A stretch of 64,000 nucleotides of DNA from Nesterenkonia sphaerica (GCF_005771565.1 NZ_VAWA01000002.1:1-64000), one strand, 5' to 3'; positions 1 through 9,403 are shown, counted from the stretch's first letter. Made by a program: numbers and translations. The notes: a model not told the origin generated them from the sequence alone.

Positions 1-1228
1 ACCCCCGTACACAAACTACTTGACAAGCCCGCACCGCCGCCAGTGCCGCGCACGCCAGGTACACCAGCGCCACTGTGGCCCACCCCAGGCCGAACCCGCC
101 GGGGGAGCTGACCACAGCGCCCATCAGTGCTGGCCCCACCGAAAATCCTGCGAACAGGCCGGCGGTGGTGATCCCACTGGCCGAGGCCATCTGGCCGGAG
201 GGGATGGAGCGCACCAGCACACTCATCAGCACCACCGAGACGCCCAGCGCCGAGGCGCCGTGGAGGCAGACTGCCACCCACAGCAGCCCGGCCCACCCGG
301 TGGCCCCCACCACGTAGAAGGTCACCGCCCCCAGCAGCGCGAGCCCGGCCAGACTCAGCAGCACCCGCGGCCCGGAGGCCCCGCGGGCCATCACCCGGGC
401 CCACCCGATGCGTGCGGTTACTCCCACTGCGCCCGCCACCGCGGCGGTGACCCCACCGAGTACGAGGGAGAAGTCCAGCTCCCGCACGGCGAACAGTGGA
501 AGGTAGACGTTGGTGGCTTGGACCCCGATGCCATTGAGCAGACCGAAAGCTGCCAGCGCCCACACCATGCCCGGGTACCCTGTGCTCGACGCCGGCTTCG
601 CTTCAGCAGACTCAGAGCTGGGCTCAGTCGGCTCCGACGCCACCTCTGGCAGCAGCGGCACGGTTCGCAGGATCCGCCAAGTGAACACCAGCAGCACCAG
701 AGGAATCAGAGTGATAACTGCGGCGGCCCCTCGCCACCCCACCGCCAGGGCAAGCAGCGGAAAGGCCAGGCTGGCGGCCAACTGGCTGGCCTGGACGCCG
801 GACTGCTTGATGCCGACCCAGCCGATGCGTCGCTTTCCCGCTACCCGTTCCAACAGGATCCGGTTGGTCACACCGTTGGGAAAGGACTGCGCGAGCCCAG
901 AGAGGCCCACTGCGATGAGCAGCACCACATACCCTGCAGGGACTGCGGCGAGCAAGAGGGCCGAGGCTGCCAGGAGGAAAACCACTGTCATGAGGAACAG
1001 ATCCGACCGCCGGTCCGCTACCCGGGCCAGGGTGGCGTTGCCCAGGGCGGCGGAGGCGAATCCGACAGTGGCGAGCAGGCCGAACTGTGCCTCGTCAATA
1101 CCGAGGTCAAGGATCACCCGGTCGCTGGTGGCGCTGAGTCCGTACAGCAGAAGAGGCCCTACCCCCACAGCACCTAGCAGGAGGCTGAGCAGGCCTGGCC
1201 CCGCCTTGCCCTCAGGTGCATTGCACAT
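1..1228 (-). CDS. MFS transporter (3' end outside the window)
   Basis: A continuous reading frame begins at ATG 1228, behind a GGAGAG ribosome site about 5 bases upstream, and stays open to the left edge, so the C-terminus is missing. The translation starts MCNAPEGKAGPG and is strongly hydrophobic, with about twelve predicted membrane stretches. A loop after the second helix reads VADRRSD, matching the MFS loop 2-3 motif, and a charged central loop (around residues 200-220) separates two six-helix halves. The substrate cannot be read from sequence; an inner-membrane export or uptake role is inferred from family only. It is transcribed in the same direction as the catabolic genes to its right but is separated from them by 64 bases, so shared transcription is possible and unproven. 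Confidence 0.8.
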   Translation of the reverse strand, partial: MCNAPEGKAGPGLLSLLLGAVGVGPLLLYGLSATSDRVILDLGIDEAQFGLLATVGFASAALGNATLARVADRRSDLFLMTVVFLLAASALLLAAVPAGYVVLLIAVGLSGLAQSFPNGVTNRILLERVAGKRRIGWVGIKQSGVQASQLAASLAFPLLALAVGWRGAAAVITLIPLVLLVFTWRILRTVPLLPEVASEPTEPSSESAEAKPASSTGYPGMVWALAAFGLLNGIGVQATNVYLPLFAVRELDFSLVLGGVTAAVAGAVGVTARIGWARVMARGASGPRVLLSLAGLALLGAVTFYVVGATGWAGLLWVAVCLHGASALGVSVVLMSVLVRSIPSGQMASASGITTAGLFAGFSVGPALMGAVVSSPGGFGLGWATVALVYLACAALAAVRACQVVCVRG

Positions 1229-1292
1229 GGAACTCTCCAGTCCTGCAGCGCCACGGCGGAATGGACCCCTTGACCCAAGTCAGTCTTGTTTC

Positions 1293-2399
1293 TCACGAGG
1301 GGGACGCGTGCGTGCGTTCCCAGGCTGTTTCAAAGAGCTCGGGCACCCCTGTCTTCAGATGACTAGAGAACTCAGCGTCGTCAGGTCGTTCGCCTTGCAA
1401 CCACCGAGTATAGATCGCTTCACAGAAGATGGCGGCCTTCCACAGTGCTAAAACTTCATACCAATGGAGTTTCTCCAAGTTCAGATCCGACTGCTGAGAA
1501 TAGAGCTTTATCACTTCGTCACGGTTCGGGAACCCTTCGCCTCTCGTGACGGTGGTCAGTTCCATCACCGTAGGACGCGCCCCGCGACTCGCGTAAGTGG
1601 CCAGCAGGTAACCTACGTCCGCCAATGGGTCACCCAGGGTGGCCATTTCCCAGTCGAGTACCGCTTGGACCCGGGGGTGATCTTCGTTGGCGAACATGAG
1701 GTTTCCGATGCGGAAATCGCCATGGATGACTGTGTGGCGCTGGGTCGGCGGTCTATTATCGGCGAGCCAGGTGCTCAGCCGCTCCATCAGGGGAAGGTCA
1801 CGCAGTGTGTTCTGCGGCCACAGCTGCGTGAAGCGTCGGACTTGCCGTTCCAGATAACCGTCGGGCCGCCCCAGTGTGGATAGCGGACCTGCCGTGACAT
1901 CCAGTGAGTGAAGGCCTGAAAGCGTGCTGACGGTCCGTTCGACTAATTCGCGGCGTCGCTCGTGGGCCGCGAAGCGTTCTGGAAGTTCAGATGTGACCAC
2001 GTCCCCCTGCAGATAATCCATCAGATAGAACGGAACCCCGAGGAGGCTGCCGGAAGACTCGACGGCGCGAATAGTGGGCACCGGAAAGCCGCATTGAGCC
2101 AAGGCGGCCTGGACTCTGGCTTCGCGAACCATATCGTGGGTGGATTTCGGAAGCGGGGGTCGTGGACCCCTGCGAAGAACAACATCGGCGCCGTGGCGGC
2201 GGATACGAAATGTGGCATTCGACTGTCCTTCACCGATGGGGTCAATGCACAGTGGGCCACTGCCGATGTCATGCTCATCGAGAAAGCGACGCACGCTCTC
2301 GGTGACAATCAGCGGCGACATCGACAGTTCGGCGGCTTCAGCTTCGGTGGCTACGACATCCTGTGTCCTGTGGGCGGTCACGTCAGTGGAGGAACTCAT
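1293..2399 (-). CDS. Aminoglycoside-phosphotransferase-fold kinase (ACAD10/11-, LvaA-like)
   Basis: A protein of 368 residues in the APH/choline-kinase fold. The catalytic loop HGDFRIGN lies at about 226-233 and the metal-binding LDWEMATLGDP at about 248-258. The start is set at ATG 2399, whose ATGA overlaps the stop of the dehydrogenase upstream, giving tight translational coupling; a longer in-frame start at 2492 would lie inside that gene. Kinases of this subgroup sit beside, or are fused to, acyl-CoA dehydrogenases (human ACAD10/11, Pseudomonas LvaA) and phosphorylate 4-hydroxyacyl-CoA. That context is why I infer a hydroxyacyl-CoA kinase rather than drug resistance. It is the last gene of a four-gene operon with ACAD, SDR and CoA ligase. 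Confidence 0.85.
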   Translation of the reverse strand: MSSSTDVTAHRTQDVVATEAEAAELSMSPLIVTESVRRFLDEHDIGSGPLCIDPIGEGQSNATFRIRRHGADVVLRRGPRPPLPKSTHDMVREARVQAALAQCGFPVPTIRAVESSGSLLGVPFYLMDYLQGDVVTSELPERFAAHERRRELVERTVSTLSGLHSLDVTAGPLSTLGRPDGYLERQVRRFTQLWPQNTLRDLPLMERLSTWLADNRPPTQRHTVIHGDFRIGNLMFANEDHPRVQAVLDWEMATLGDPLADVGYLLATYASRGARPTVMELTTVTRGEGFPNRDEVIKLYSQQSDLNLEKLHWYEVLALWKAAIFCEAIYTRWLQGERPDDAEFSSHLKTGVPELFETAWERTHASPS

Positions 2400-3706
2400 T
2401 TCGTTGACCCACTCTCTTGGCCGTCCGGTTGTTCGTGGCGACGTTGACGCTCCCGCGCTCGGCGTCGTGATGCTCGTCGGGCGATAGCCCATTTATGGGT
2501 CTCGGTCGAGCCGTCGTATATGCGAAACGGTCGAACTTCATTCAGGTACTGGGCTAACGGGAGATCATCGGAAACGCCGTCGCCGCCGCACAACTGGATA
2601 GACCTGTCGATGACGCGATAGATCGCTTCGGAGCAGAACACTTTGGCGACCGAGGACAGCCGGGTGCCGGCCCGGTTATCCTCTTCAAGCAGCGTCGCTG
2701 TCCTCTGAATGAGCGAGCGGCTGGCTTCGATGTCGATTTCAGATTGCGCAATCAGTTCTTGGGCGAGTCCCTGCTCATCGAGGCGGGACCCGAAAAGGCT
2801 GCGATCGTGGGCCCTGTCGAGTGCGATGTCTTGGGAACGTCTGGCCAGCCCCAACCACCGCATGCAGTGCGTGAGCCGCGCTGGCCCCAATCTCACTTGG
2901 GCGTACTCCATCCCACGGTGGGGCTCCCCAAGAACCGCTGAGTCCGGCACCGACACATTGTTGAACTCGACATGTGGGTGGCCTCCGTCGATCACTCGAT
3001 CCACGGTATTGATCTGGCGTGTGATCGTCATTCCCGGGGTGTCCATGGGCACGAGGAACATCGTTGCTTCGCCGACTTCGCCCGTGCGGGCCATCGCGAT
3101 CATGAACTCAGCGAGGTTCGCCCCCGAGGAGAACCTCTTTTCGCCATTGATCACCCACCCCGAGGAGCTGCGCTCGGCAGTGGTCGACAATTGTGAGGGA
3201 TCCGACCCGGCTCCGGGATGAGGTTCTGTCATGCCAAAACACGATGAGGCGTGTCCTCTGGCGAGCGGTTCCAGGAACTGACGCTTCTGTTCCGGTGTAG
3301 CGATTTGTTCCAGCATGTGCATGTTGCCCTCGTCCGGGGCCATGCAATTAAGGACCACCGGGCCGATGGGCGAGTACCCGGCAGCCTCAAAGACTTCGGG
3401 CCACTGTGACAACGGGAGACCAATGCCGCCCCACTTCGAAGACACGTGAGGAGCAAACAGCCGAGCTGCTTTGGCAGCTGCACGGAGTTCATCACGGACC
3501 GGCAGTTCCAAGTACTGACCAGGAGCAGGTTCGGCGGGAATGACCACATCACGTATGAAGTCCTCGACTCGGTGCACAAGGTGATCGAGTTCGGCACGCG
3601 ATCGGCGATTGGCGTCGTCGTCACTCGGCGGTTCCCGGCGGGGAGCTTTTTGGATCATTGCATCCTCATCAGCTTTCGAGGGGCTGGTTTCTGGCTGGGG
3701 GCTCAC
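2396..3706 (-). CDS. Acyl-CoA dehydrogenase, ACAD10/11-like
   Basis: A flavoprotein of 436 residues. It shows the FAD/substrate motif CFGMTEP at about 156-162, and the segment APDEGNMHML at about 123-132, which resembles the APDTGNM signature of the ACAD10/11 branch. Near the C-terminus GDGVSDDLPLAQYL is also typical of that branch. The start is GTG 3706: it overlaps the SDR stop as GTGA and has GGAGGA five bases upstream, whereas the ATG at 3766 lies inside the SDR gene without a ribosome site. In the levulinate-type pathway the partner dehydrogenase acts on the phosphorylated 4-hydroxyacyl-CoA; that substrate is inferred from the adjacent kinase gene. Confidence 0.88.
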   Translation of the reverse strand: MSPQPETSPSKADEDAMIQKAPRREPPSDDDANRRSRAELDHLVHRVEDFIRDVVIPAEPAPGQYLELPVRDELRAAAKAARLFAPHVSSKWGGIGLPLSQWPEVFEAAGYSPIGPVVLNCMAPDEGNMHMLEQIATPEQKRQFLEPLARGHASSCFGMTEPHPGAGSDPSQLSTTAERSSSGWVINGEKRFSSGANLAEFMIAMARTGEVGEATMFLVPMDTPGMTITRQINTVDRVIDGGHPHVEFNNVSVPDSAVLGEPHRGMEYAQVRLGPARLTHCMRWLGLARRSQDIALDRAHDRSLFGSRLDEQGLAQELIAQSEIDIEASRSLIQRTATLLEEDNRAGTRLSSVAKVFCSEAIYRVIDRSIQLCGGDGVSDDLPLAQYLNEVRPFRIYDGSTETHKWAIARRASRRRARERQRRHEQPDGQESGSTK

Positions 3707-4479
3707 GCTGTTCCTCCGGCGACTGTGAGACCCCCGTCGACGGTGAGCACTTCGGCGGTAATCCAAGAGGATTCCTCGGACGCCAGGAAAGCGGCAGCGG
3801 CGCCGATGTCGTCGGGAACGCCTAGCCGTTTCAGCGGGTAAGCGGAAGAGACCGTCTCCTCCTTCCCCTGATAAAGAGCCTCGGCGAACTGTGTCTTGAC
3901 CACGGCCGGGGAAATCGCGTTGACCCGGATCTCTGGGCCGAGCTCCACTGCGAGCGTGCGCATGAGATGAGTGACCGCAGCTTTCGAAATTCCGTACAAC
4001 CCAATGTTGGGAGCCGGGGTTGTCCCCGTCACTGATGAGAGGAAAATGATGCGCCCCCTGTGTTGCTTGAATTGAAGGGCCGGGTGTGCCACGGTCTTTT
4101 GGACCCAGCCCAGACCCGCAAAGACGTTAACTTCAAATACTTTTCGCGCGGCCTCCAAGTCGAGGTCGGCCAGTGGCCCGTATACCGGATTGATGCCCGC
4201 GTTATTGACGAGGACGTCGAGCCGGCCATGTGTTTGAGCGATCCCTTCCAGCACTTCGTCCTGATGGCTGGGGTCATCAGCCTTTCCCGCGAAACCGATG
4301 GCGCTGCCAGGGGGTAATGTGCGAATGGCGTCATCCAACCCCTCCTGTTTGCGAGCGGTGAGTACCACCTTCGCGCCGCGCCGGGCGAGTGCCTCAGCGA
4401 TGCCCAGGCCGATGCCGCGGCTTGCGCCAGTTATCAGGGCCACTTGTCCCTCAAGCGATGTTTGTGCTGCCTGCGCCAT
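3703..4479 (-). CDS. Short-chain dehydrogenase/reductase
   Basis: A classical SDR of 258 residues. The nucleotide loop TGASRGIG is at about 17-24, NNAG at 92-95, the catalytic serine lies in FLSSVTG near 148-149 and the YGISK dyad at 162-166. The C-terminus TVDGGLTV is typical of FabG-like enzymes. ATG 4479 is preceded by AGGAAGG and lies one base after the CoA ligase stop, so the longer upstream ATG at 4614 is rejected. In this operon it would interconvert a hydroxyacyl- and an oxoacyl-CoA, like LvaD, which reduces 4-oxovaleryl-CoA; the actual substrate is inferred. The next gene overlaps its stop codon. Confidence 0.9.
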   Translation of the reverse strand: MAQAAQTSLEGQVALITGASRGIGLGIAEALARRGAKVVLTARKQEGLDDAIRTLPPGSAIGFAGKADDPSHQDEVLEGIAQTHGRLDVLVNNAGINPVYGPLADLDLEAARKVFEVNVFAGLGWVQKTVAHPALQFKQHRGRIIFLSSVTGTTPAPNIGLYGISKAAVTHLMRTLAVELGPEIRVNAISPAVVKTQFAEALYQGKEETVSSAYPLKRLGVPDDIGAAAAFLASEESSWITAEVLTVDGGLTVAGGTA

Positions 4480-4480
4480 G

Positions 4481-6148
4481 TCAGTCCTTCCTGGGGCGGA
4501 CGTTTCTGTGTGAATTCCGAAGTACCCGGCGCTGAATCTTGCCGGTCGGTGTTTTGGGAAGCTCATCGATGACGAAGACGTCCTTGGGCACTTTGAACGC
4601 CGCGAGTCGCTCACGGACCATTGACGTCACTTCGGCCGGAGTCAGGCTTTTTCCCGCTTGAAGAGAGACGAAGGCGACCACGCGCTCGCCGCTGTAGTCA
4701 TCGGAGAGTCCCACCACGGCCACTTCCCTGACAGCGGAATGCTCGTAGATGACGTCTTCGACTTCACGGGGCCAGACTTTGTACCCTGAAACGTTGATTT
4801 GATCCTTTTGTCGGTCGATCAGATACACCCAACCATCTGCGTCGAGCAGCGCCACATCCCCGGTGTGTAACCAGCCATCACGGATCGTCTCTGCCGTAGC
4901 GTCGGCCTTGTTGAGGTATTCCTGAGTGCATTGGGGGCCACTCAGGACCAGTTCTCCCATGGTTCCCGTTTCGACTTCGTGACCGTGGGGGTCAACGACT
5001 CGCGCAAGAAGTCCTGGCAGGGGCACCCCGATGGACAGGCTCCCGGATAGCTCGTCCACGGGGGCGCGGCGGCCCAGCGGCACACCGATGACTGCTGAGG
5101 CGGTCTCAGTCATACCGTAAACGTTGTGAATGTAGTGACCGAAGCGGTCCTCAAACTTCTTGACCGTGGCCGGGGGTACCGGCGCGCCGCCCGAATAGAC
5201 GCTTTTGAGCCCTGAAAAGTCCTCAATCCTCGGTTCAGGGCTGTCCAGCAGCGCGTTGTATACGGTGATCGAGCCAAGGATGTGATGAACACTGTGATTT
5301 CTGAGGCCACAGAGCATACTGTCTGGACGGACCCGTCCCACGAAAATCAGGGGTGCTCGGCCCACCGTGAGCGCCATCGCTGCGGTAGCTACAGCACCTG
5401 TGATGTGGAACAGCGGAGCCACGGCTAATACTCCTTCACCGGGGCACACGTCGAGCCACTGCTGTACCCCGTAGCCGACCGAAAGCAGGTTCGTGTGTGA
5501 TCCGACGGCTCCCTTCGGTGACCCGGTGGTTCCTGAGGTGTAGGTCAGTAACGCGGCGTCGTCTCCGGTTACCCTCACTGGCTCCGGCACTGAGCCGAGA
5601 TGCGGAAGCAGAGAACGAACCAGGCCCTCCTCGGATGGGGTCGCCTCATGGTGCTGGCGCTTCAGCTGTGCGAGGTCATGATCATCAGTGCACAGGACCC
5701 ACGGTGTCGGGCCATCGAGGTCCAGCTTCGTTACCTCCTCGACAGAAGTTTCCGAGGAGACCAGGCCTACAGGCGAAGCGTCATTGAGAATGATCGTGAG
5801 TTCGTGCGCCCCGTACATTGTATTGAGAATGAGCGGGACAGCTCCCAGTTTCCATAGGGCCAACATGCACAACGCGAACTGTGGGACGTTTTGCAGTTGG
5901 ACTCCTACACGGTCCCCGTAACCCACTCCCTTGGTCTGGAAGCACACCGCAAGTGCATTCGCAAGATCGTTGACCTGTGTGGCGTTCCAGTTCAGGTCCA
6001 AGTATTCGATCGTCGAACCGTCGGGTTCGTCCCGTACACGGTGAGCCCAAGCTTCTGTGAGCGTCTCTGCACGCATCGGATGGGTCTCAAGTGAGGGAGC
6101 GACATGAGGAGGATACAGAGAGGTCCAGGGGCACTTGATGGCTGACAC
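4481..6148 (-). CDS. AMP-forming acyl-CoA synthetase
   Basis: An ANL-superfamily ligase of 555 residues. The P-loop-like motif LTYTSGTTGSPKG is present, YGMTET marks the A5 region, HTGD the A7 region and PKTPTGKIQRR carries the C-terminal catalytic lysine. It would activate a carboxylic acid to its CoA thioester, the entry step of the operon. GTG 6148 is chosen because GGAGGA lies six bases upstream; the ATG at 6193 has no such site. It is the first gene of the ligase-SDR-ACAD-kinase operon and is divergent from a TetR gene, with a 20-bp perfect palindrome between them. The acid is unknown; the neighbours suggest a short hydroxy- or oxo-acid. Confidence 0.92.
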   Translation of the reverse strand: MSAIKCPWTSLYPPHVAPSLETHPMRAETLTEAWAHRVRDEPDGSTIEYLDLNWNATQVNDLANALAVCFQTKGVGYGDRVGVQLQNVPQFALCMLALWKLGAVPLILNTMYGAHELTIILNDASPVGLVSSETSVEEVTKLDLDGPTPWVLCTDDHDLAQLKRQHHEATPSEEGLVRSLLPHLGSVPEPVRVTGDDAALLTYTSGTTGSPKGAVGSHTNLLSVGYGVQQWLDVCPGEGVLAVAPLFHITGAVATAAMALTVGRAPLIFVGRVRPDSMLCGLRNHSVHHILGSITVYNALLDSPEPRIEDFSGLKSVYSGGAPVPPATVKKFEDRFGHYIHNVYGMTETASAVIGVPLGRRAPVDELSGSLSIGVPLPGLLARVVDPHGHEVETGTMGELVLSGPQCTQEYLNKADATAETIRDGWLHTGDVALLDADGWVYLIDRQKDQINVSGYKVWPREVEDVIYEHSAVREVAVVGLSDDYSGERVVAFVSLQAGKSLTPAEVTSMVRERLAAFKVPKDVFVIDELPKTPTGKIQRRVLRNSHRNVRPRKD

Positions 6149-6205
6149 GGTGGCTCCTCCCGAATCCTTTGCTTGGTCTCGCAAAGCTGACATCTCACGA
6201 CATGT

Positions 6206-6225
6206 TACCGAGCGATCGCTCGGTA
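6206..6225. promoter_or_regulatory. TetR operator, perfect 20-bp palindrome
   Basis: TACCGAGCGATCGCTCGGTA is fully self-complementary. It lies 58 bases upstream of the CoA ligase start and about 115 bases upstream of the TetR start, so one site can control both divergent genes. The core CCGAGCGATCG recurs at 9404-9425, ahead of the MHS transporter, which argues that the local TetR controls both units. Confidence 0.8.
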
Positions 6226-6341
6226 GGTTCTAAACTAGCTTAAACCCAATGTTTTGTGTAGCGCCTCAGTGGTACCGTCGGTCATCCTCTGCCGTAGCAT
6301 TCTGTACCAACGTCCAAGGCGGTGCTGGAAAGAGGCTAAGA

Positions 6342-6944
6342 ATGAAGTTTCCGCGGGTCTTACCGCATGAGTTGCCTTTGTCGCCCATCAGCAGGGCAGC
6401 ACTGAGGTGTTTCGCGGTCAACGGCTACCACGGAACCACGATCCGGCAGATCGCCTCCGCTGCGGGACTGTCGGTCCCAGGCATCTACCACTACTTCGGG
6501 TCTAAGCAAGACATTTTGGTGGACCTGTGCGAGGTGGCTATGGGGGAGCTTATTAGCGCTTCTGAACGCGCTATCGACGAAGCTGGAGTCAACGTCCTCG
6601 ACCGCTTTGATGCCTTGGTGGAATGCCTAGTCCAATTCCACGCAGACTTCGCCGACGTCGCGTTCGTGACGTTCAGTGAAATTCGATCGCTCAAAGATGA
6701 AGCCTTGGTGCGCCACCTGGCGGCACGTCGCCGTGAACAGGAGCTGATTACCGCGCTGGTTGAGGAAGGGGTGGAAACGTCGGTCTTTCAGGCGCCAGAT
6801 CCGCGACACGTGGCTAGGGCAATTTCGAGTATCTGCATCGGGATCTCACAGTGGTACCGTTCGGACCAAGGATTGTCCGTTGACGAACTGTCTGAAGTGC
6901 ACGTCAGAATCTGCCGTGACACTGCCCGGTGGGCCCGCACATAA
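6342..6944 (+). CDS. TetR-family regulator of the catabolic regulon
   Basis: A repressor of about 200 residues with a clear N-terminal TetR helix-turn-helix: GYHGTTIRQIASAAGLS followed by VPGIYHYFGSK. The C-terminal part is helical and would bind the ligand, probably an acyl-CoA by analogy with other TetR proteins beside CoA ligases. ATG 6342 follows a purine-rich stretch (GGAAAGAGG); the in-frame ATG at 6249 would add about 31 residues not typical of the fold. The gene is divergent from the ligase operon and converges on the quinone oxidoreductase with only 12 bases between them. Two matching palindromes flank its target genes. Confidence 0.9.
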   Translation: MKFPRVLPHELPLSPISRAALRCFAVNGYHGTTIRQIASAAGLSVPGIYHYFGSKQDILVDLCEVAMGELISASERAIDEAGVNVLDRFDALVECLVQFHADFADVAFVTFSEIRSLKDEALVRHLAARRREQELITALVEEGVETSVFQAPDPRHVARAISSICIGISQWYRSDQGLSVDELSEVHVRICRDTARWART

Positions 6945-6956
6945 AATCGCCCCGGA

Positions 6957-7979
6957 TCAATTGCTCACATCCAGGAGAATCTTCCCAATGTGCTGGCTAG
7001 CTTCCATCTCGCGGTGAGCGGCTGCCGCCTCTGTCAGCGGGTGGCGTGAGTGAATTACTGTGCGTATCGGGAGCGGGCGATCCGCCGCGAACAATGGCCA
7101 CAAGTGTGCGCGTACTTCCCGGACGATGGACGCTTTGTCTTCGACTGAGCGACTGCGCAGTGAAGTAGCGAGAACACGGCCCCGTTTCATCAATAGGGCA
7201 CCGAGATCCAATTTGCCCTCTTTCCCGCCAATTAGGCCGATCACGACTAGCCGACCATCTGGCGACAGGGCCTGCACATTGCGTTCTAGGTACTGCCCTC
7301 CTACTACGTCGAGAATGACGTTGACCCCTCGCCCCTTGGTGGTGGTATTTACTCTTTCGACGAAGTCTTCTTCTCGGTAATTCACAAGGACGTCGGCTCC
7401 CAGACTGGAGCACTTCTCTAACTTTTCAGCCGCCCCAGCCGTCACGAAGACATGAGCTCCCAGATACTTAGCAACTTGCACAGCCATAGTGCCGATGCCG
7501 CTTGAGCCTCCGTGGAGCAGAACGGATTCATTGCTACGTAACCCTGCCTCCATTACAAGATTGGACCAAACCGTGCAGGCTACCTCAGGCAATGCGGCAG
7601 CGTCTTTGAGCGGCACATTCGGCGGTAGTGGGAGAACCTGACAGGCGGGGACCGCGACGTATTCGGCATAGCCCCCGCCCGAAAGCAGCGCACAGACTTC
7701 CTCCCCGATTGAAAAGCCTGAGGACTCACTGTCAGGTCCCAACGCCGCGATTCGACCGCTGACCTCCAGCCCTGGCAATTCGCTGGCTCCCCGTGGTGGT
7801 GGGTAATTTCCTTGGCGCTGCATGACATCAGCTCGATTGACGCCTGCACTGACAACTTCAATGAGCACTTCACCACGCTGGGGGGTCGGTCGGGCAAATT
7901 GAGTCGGGACGAGCGCCTCCGCCCGGCCGTTACGAGCGGGGTCGATCATGATTGCTTGCATCGTGGCCATCGTTGTCAT
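6957..7979 (-). CDS. NAD(P)H:quinone oxidoreductase, zinc-less MDR family
   Basis: A protein of 340 residues in the medium-chain dehydrogenase/reductase family, PIG3-type quinone oxidoreductase branch. The N-terminal GroES-like part contains GVNRADVMQRQGNYPPP and the Rossmann segment contains HGGSSGIGTMAVQVAK. The zinc-binding cysteines of alcohol dehydrogenases are missing. The start ATG 7979 follows AGAAAGG; a longer reading to 8051 would run into the transporter gene. It follows the MHS transporter by 13 bases, so the two form one transcript. Within the regulon it may act as an enoyl reductase or as detoxification; the sequence does not decide. Confidence 0.88.
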   Translation of the reverse strand: MTTMATMQAIMIDPARNGRAEALVPTQFARPTPQRGEVLIEVVSAGVNRADVMQRQGNYPPPRGASELPGLEVSGRIAALGPDSESSGFSIGEEVCALLSGGGYAEYVAVPACQVLPLPPNVPLKDAAALPEVACTVWSNLVMEAGLRSNESVLLHGGSSGIGTMAVQVAKYLGAHVFVTAGAAEKLEKCSSLGADVLVNYREEDFVERVNTTTKGRGVNVILDVVGGQYLERNVQALSPDGRLVVIGLIGGKEGKLDLGALLMKRGRVLATSLRSRSVEDKASIVREVRAHLWPLFAADRPLPIRTVIHSRHPLTEAAAAHREMEASQHIGKILLDVSN

Positions 7980-7992
7980 AGACCTTTCTCGC

Positions 7993-9327
7993 TCAGGACT
8001 CCGGATCTGCAGTGAATTCGATGTGCTTGGTCTCCGGTCCGAGGAGCGCACCTGCTGATACGAGAATGCCTCCTATCATCAACAAAGGCAGGACGGTGAA
8101 TTCGAAAGGCATGAAGCGCTCGAGTCCAGCTTGGTAGAAAGCGTAGAACGAAGGGGGTATCACCGCCACGCTATAGCCCAGGCCGAAACCTGATGCTCGC
8201 ACACCAGTCCTGAATCGTTCATTGATGTAGGTCGTAGTGAGACCCCAGAACCACACGACCACCCAAACAATTGCGGATACGAGTACTGCGAGGCCAAGGA
8301 AGCTTTCCGGCGGGGCTGCAAGCATCCAGTAGTAGAGGCCGGTGCCTACTACTGTGGCGCCGAACCCTGACAGCACCAAGAACGGACGGCGTCCGATCCG
8401 CTGGCTCACCGCTCCGGCCACCATGTAGCCGACCGCCAGTGCCACGAATGCGACGACCAGCAGGACGGTCACCTGGGTAGGTATCAACCCCACCTGGCTC
8501 TGCAGCAATGAGGGCAATATTGCCGTGACGGTGTAGAGGCTGAGCCAAAAACCACTCATCAGGACAAAGACCTGGATGAAGGCTTTGAGGCTGTTGCCGC
8601 TGAAGAGGGTCTTCAGAGGTGACTTCGTGCCACCAGTCTTCGTGAACAGGTCCGACTCGTCGACGGAGACGGCGTACCACCACACGTATAACAGGGCAAG
8701 GATCCCGCCGATGATGAAGGGGATTCTCCACCCCCACTGAACGTACGGTGAGTCTAACCCGTCGGCCGGGGCTATCTGCAGCATCACGAAGGTTAGCAGT
8801 GAGATGGCAACAAAAGCCGCAGGGAAGCCCAGCATGATGTAAGCACCCCACACGCCTCGCTTCTCCCGTGGCATGTACTCCATAGCGAGGGGACTGGCTG
8901 CCGAATACGATCCGCCAACAAAAATCCCATCGACGAGCCTCAAGACGATGAAAAGTATTACCGCCGCGATTCCCCAGGCTTCGTAGCCTGGTAGTGCAGC
9001 CATGGCAAAACTGAGAATGCCATAGCCGGAGACCGCGATGAGATTGACTTTCTTTCGTCCTATGCGGTCGGCGTACCTGCCGAAGATGAGTGCGCCGATG
9101 GGCCGGCCGAGTAGCGTCGAAACGAAAATCAGCGAAGTGACGATCGCAGCCTGTGCCGGTGGCATTTCTGATGAAAGGAAATAGATCATCGCGGGACCGA
9201 GTGCAATCACGGGCAGGTAGATGTCGTACATGTCCAGGAAAAATCCTGTGAAGGCCCCGTGTGCAGCTTTCTTTGCGCGGGGGTCCATCTCAGTGGTTTT
9301 CGGACTGGCTAACTGCGTGGTGGTCAT
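7993..9327 (-). CDS. MFS transporter of the metabolite:H+ symporter (MHS) type
   Basis: A membrane protein of 444 residues with about twelve predicted helices. The loop motif GRYADRIGRKK lies between helices 2 and 3, and RLVDGIFVGGSYSAA resembles the helix 4 region of MHS carriers such as those for shikimate, citrate and alpha-ketoglutarate. The start ATG 9327 has AGGAAGG upstream. It is the first gene of a two-gene unit with the quinone oxidoreductase, and a near-perfect TetR palindrome lies 77 bases upstream. I infer uptake of the organic acid activated by the CoA ligase; the acid itself is unknown. Confidence 0.9.
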   Translation of the reverse strand: MTTTQLASPKTTEMDPRAKKAAHGAFTGFFLDMYDIYLPVIALGPAMIYFLSSEMPPAQAAIVTSLIFVSTLLGRPIGALIFGRYADRIGRKKVNLIAVSGYGILSFAMAALPGYEAWGIAAVILFIVLRLVDGIFVGGSYSAASPLAMEYMPREKRGVWGAYIMLGFPAAFVAISLLTFVMLQIAPADGLDSPYVQWGWRIPFIIGGILALLYVWWYAVSVDESDLFTKTGGTKSPLKTLFSGNSLKAFIQVFVLMSGFWLSLYTVTAILPSLLQSQVGLIPTQVTVLLVVAFVALAVGYMVAGAVSQRIGRRPFLVLSGFGATVVGTGLYYWMLAAPPESFLGLAVLVSAIVWVVVWFWGLTTTYINERFRTGVRASGFGLGYSVAVIPPSFYAFYQAGLERFMPFEFTVLPLLMIGGILVSAGALLGPETKHIEFTADPES

Positions 9328-9403
9328 TCTTGACCTTCCTTTGGCGCAAGCGGTCGGGTGCTCCGATCTGCATTCATCTCAATGAAGCTCAACCGAAGCG
9401 TTC

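Noticed and set aside
20-1451. Long plus-strand reading frames at the left edge
   Set aside because: They are rich in Gln, His, Arg and Pro with no family match and lie antisense to a clear MFS transporter frame that starts at ATG 1228 with a good ribosome site.
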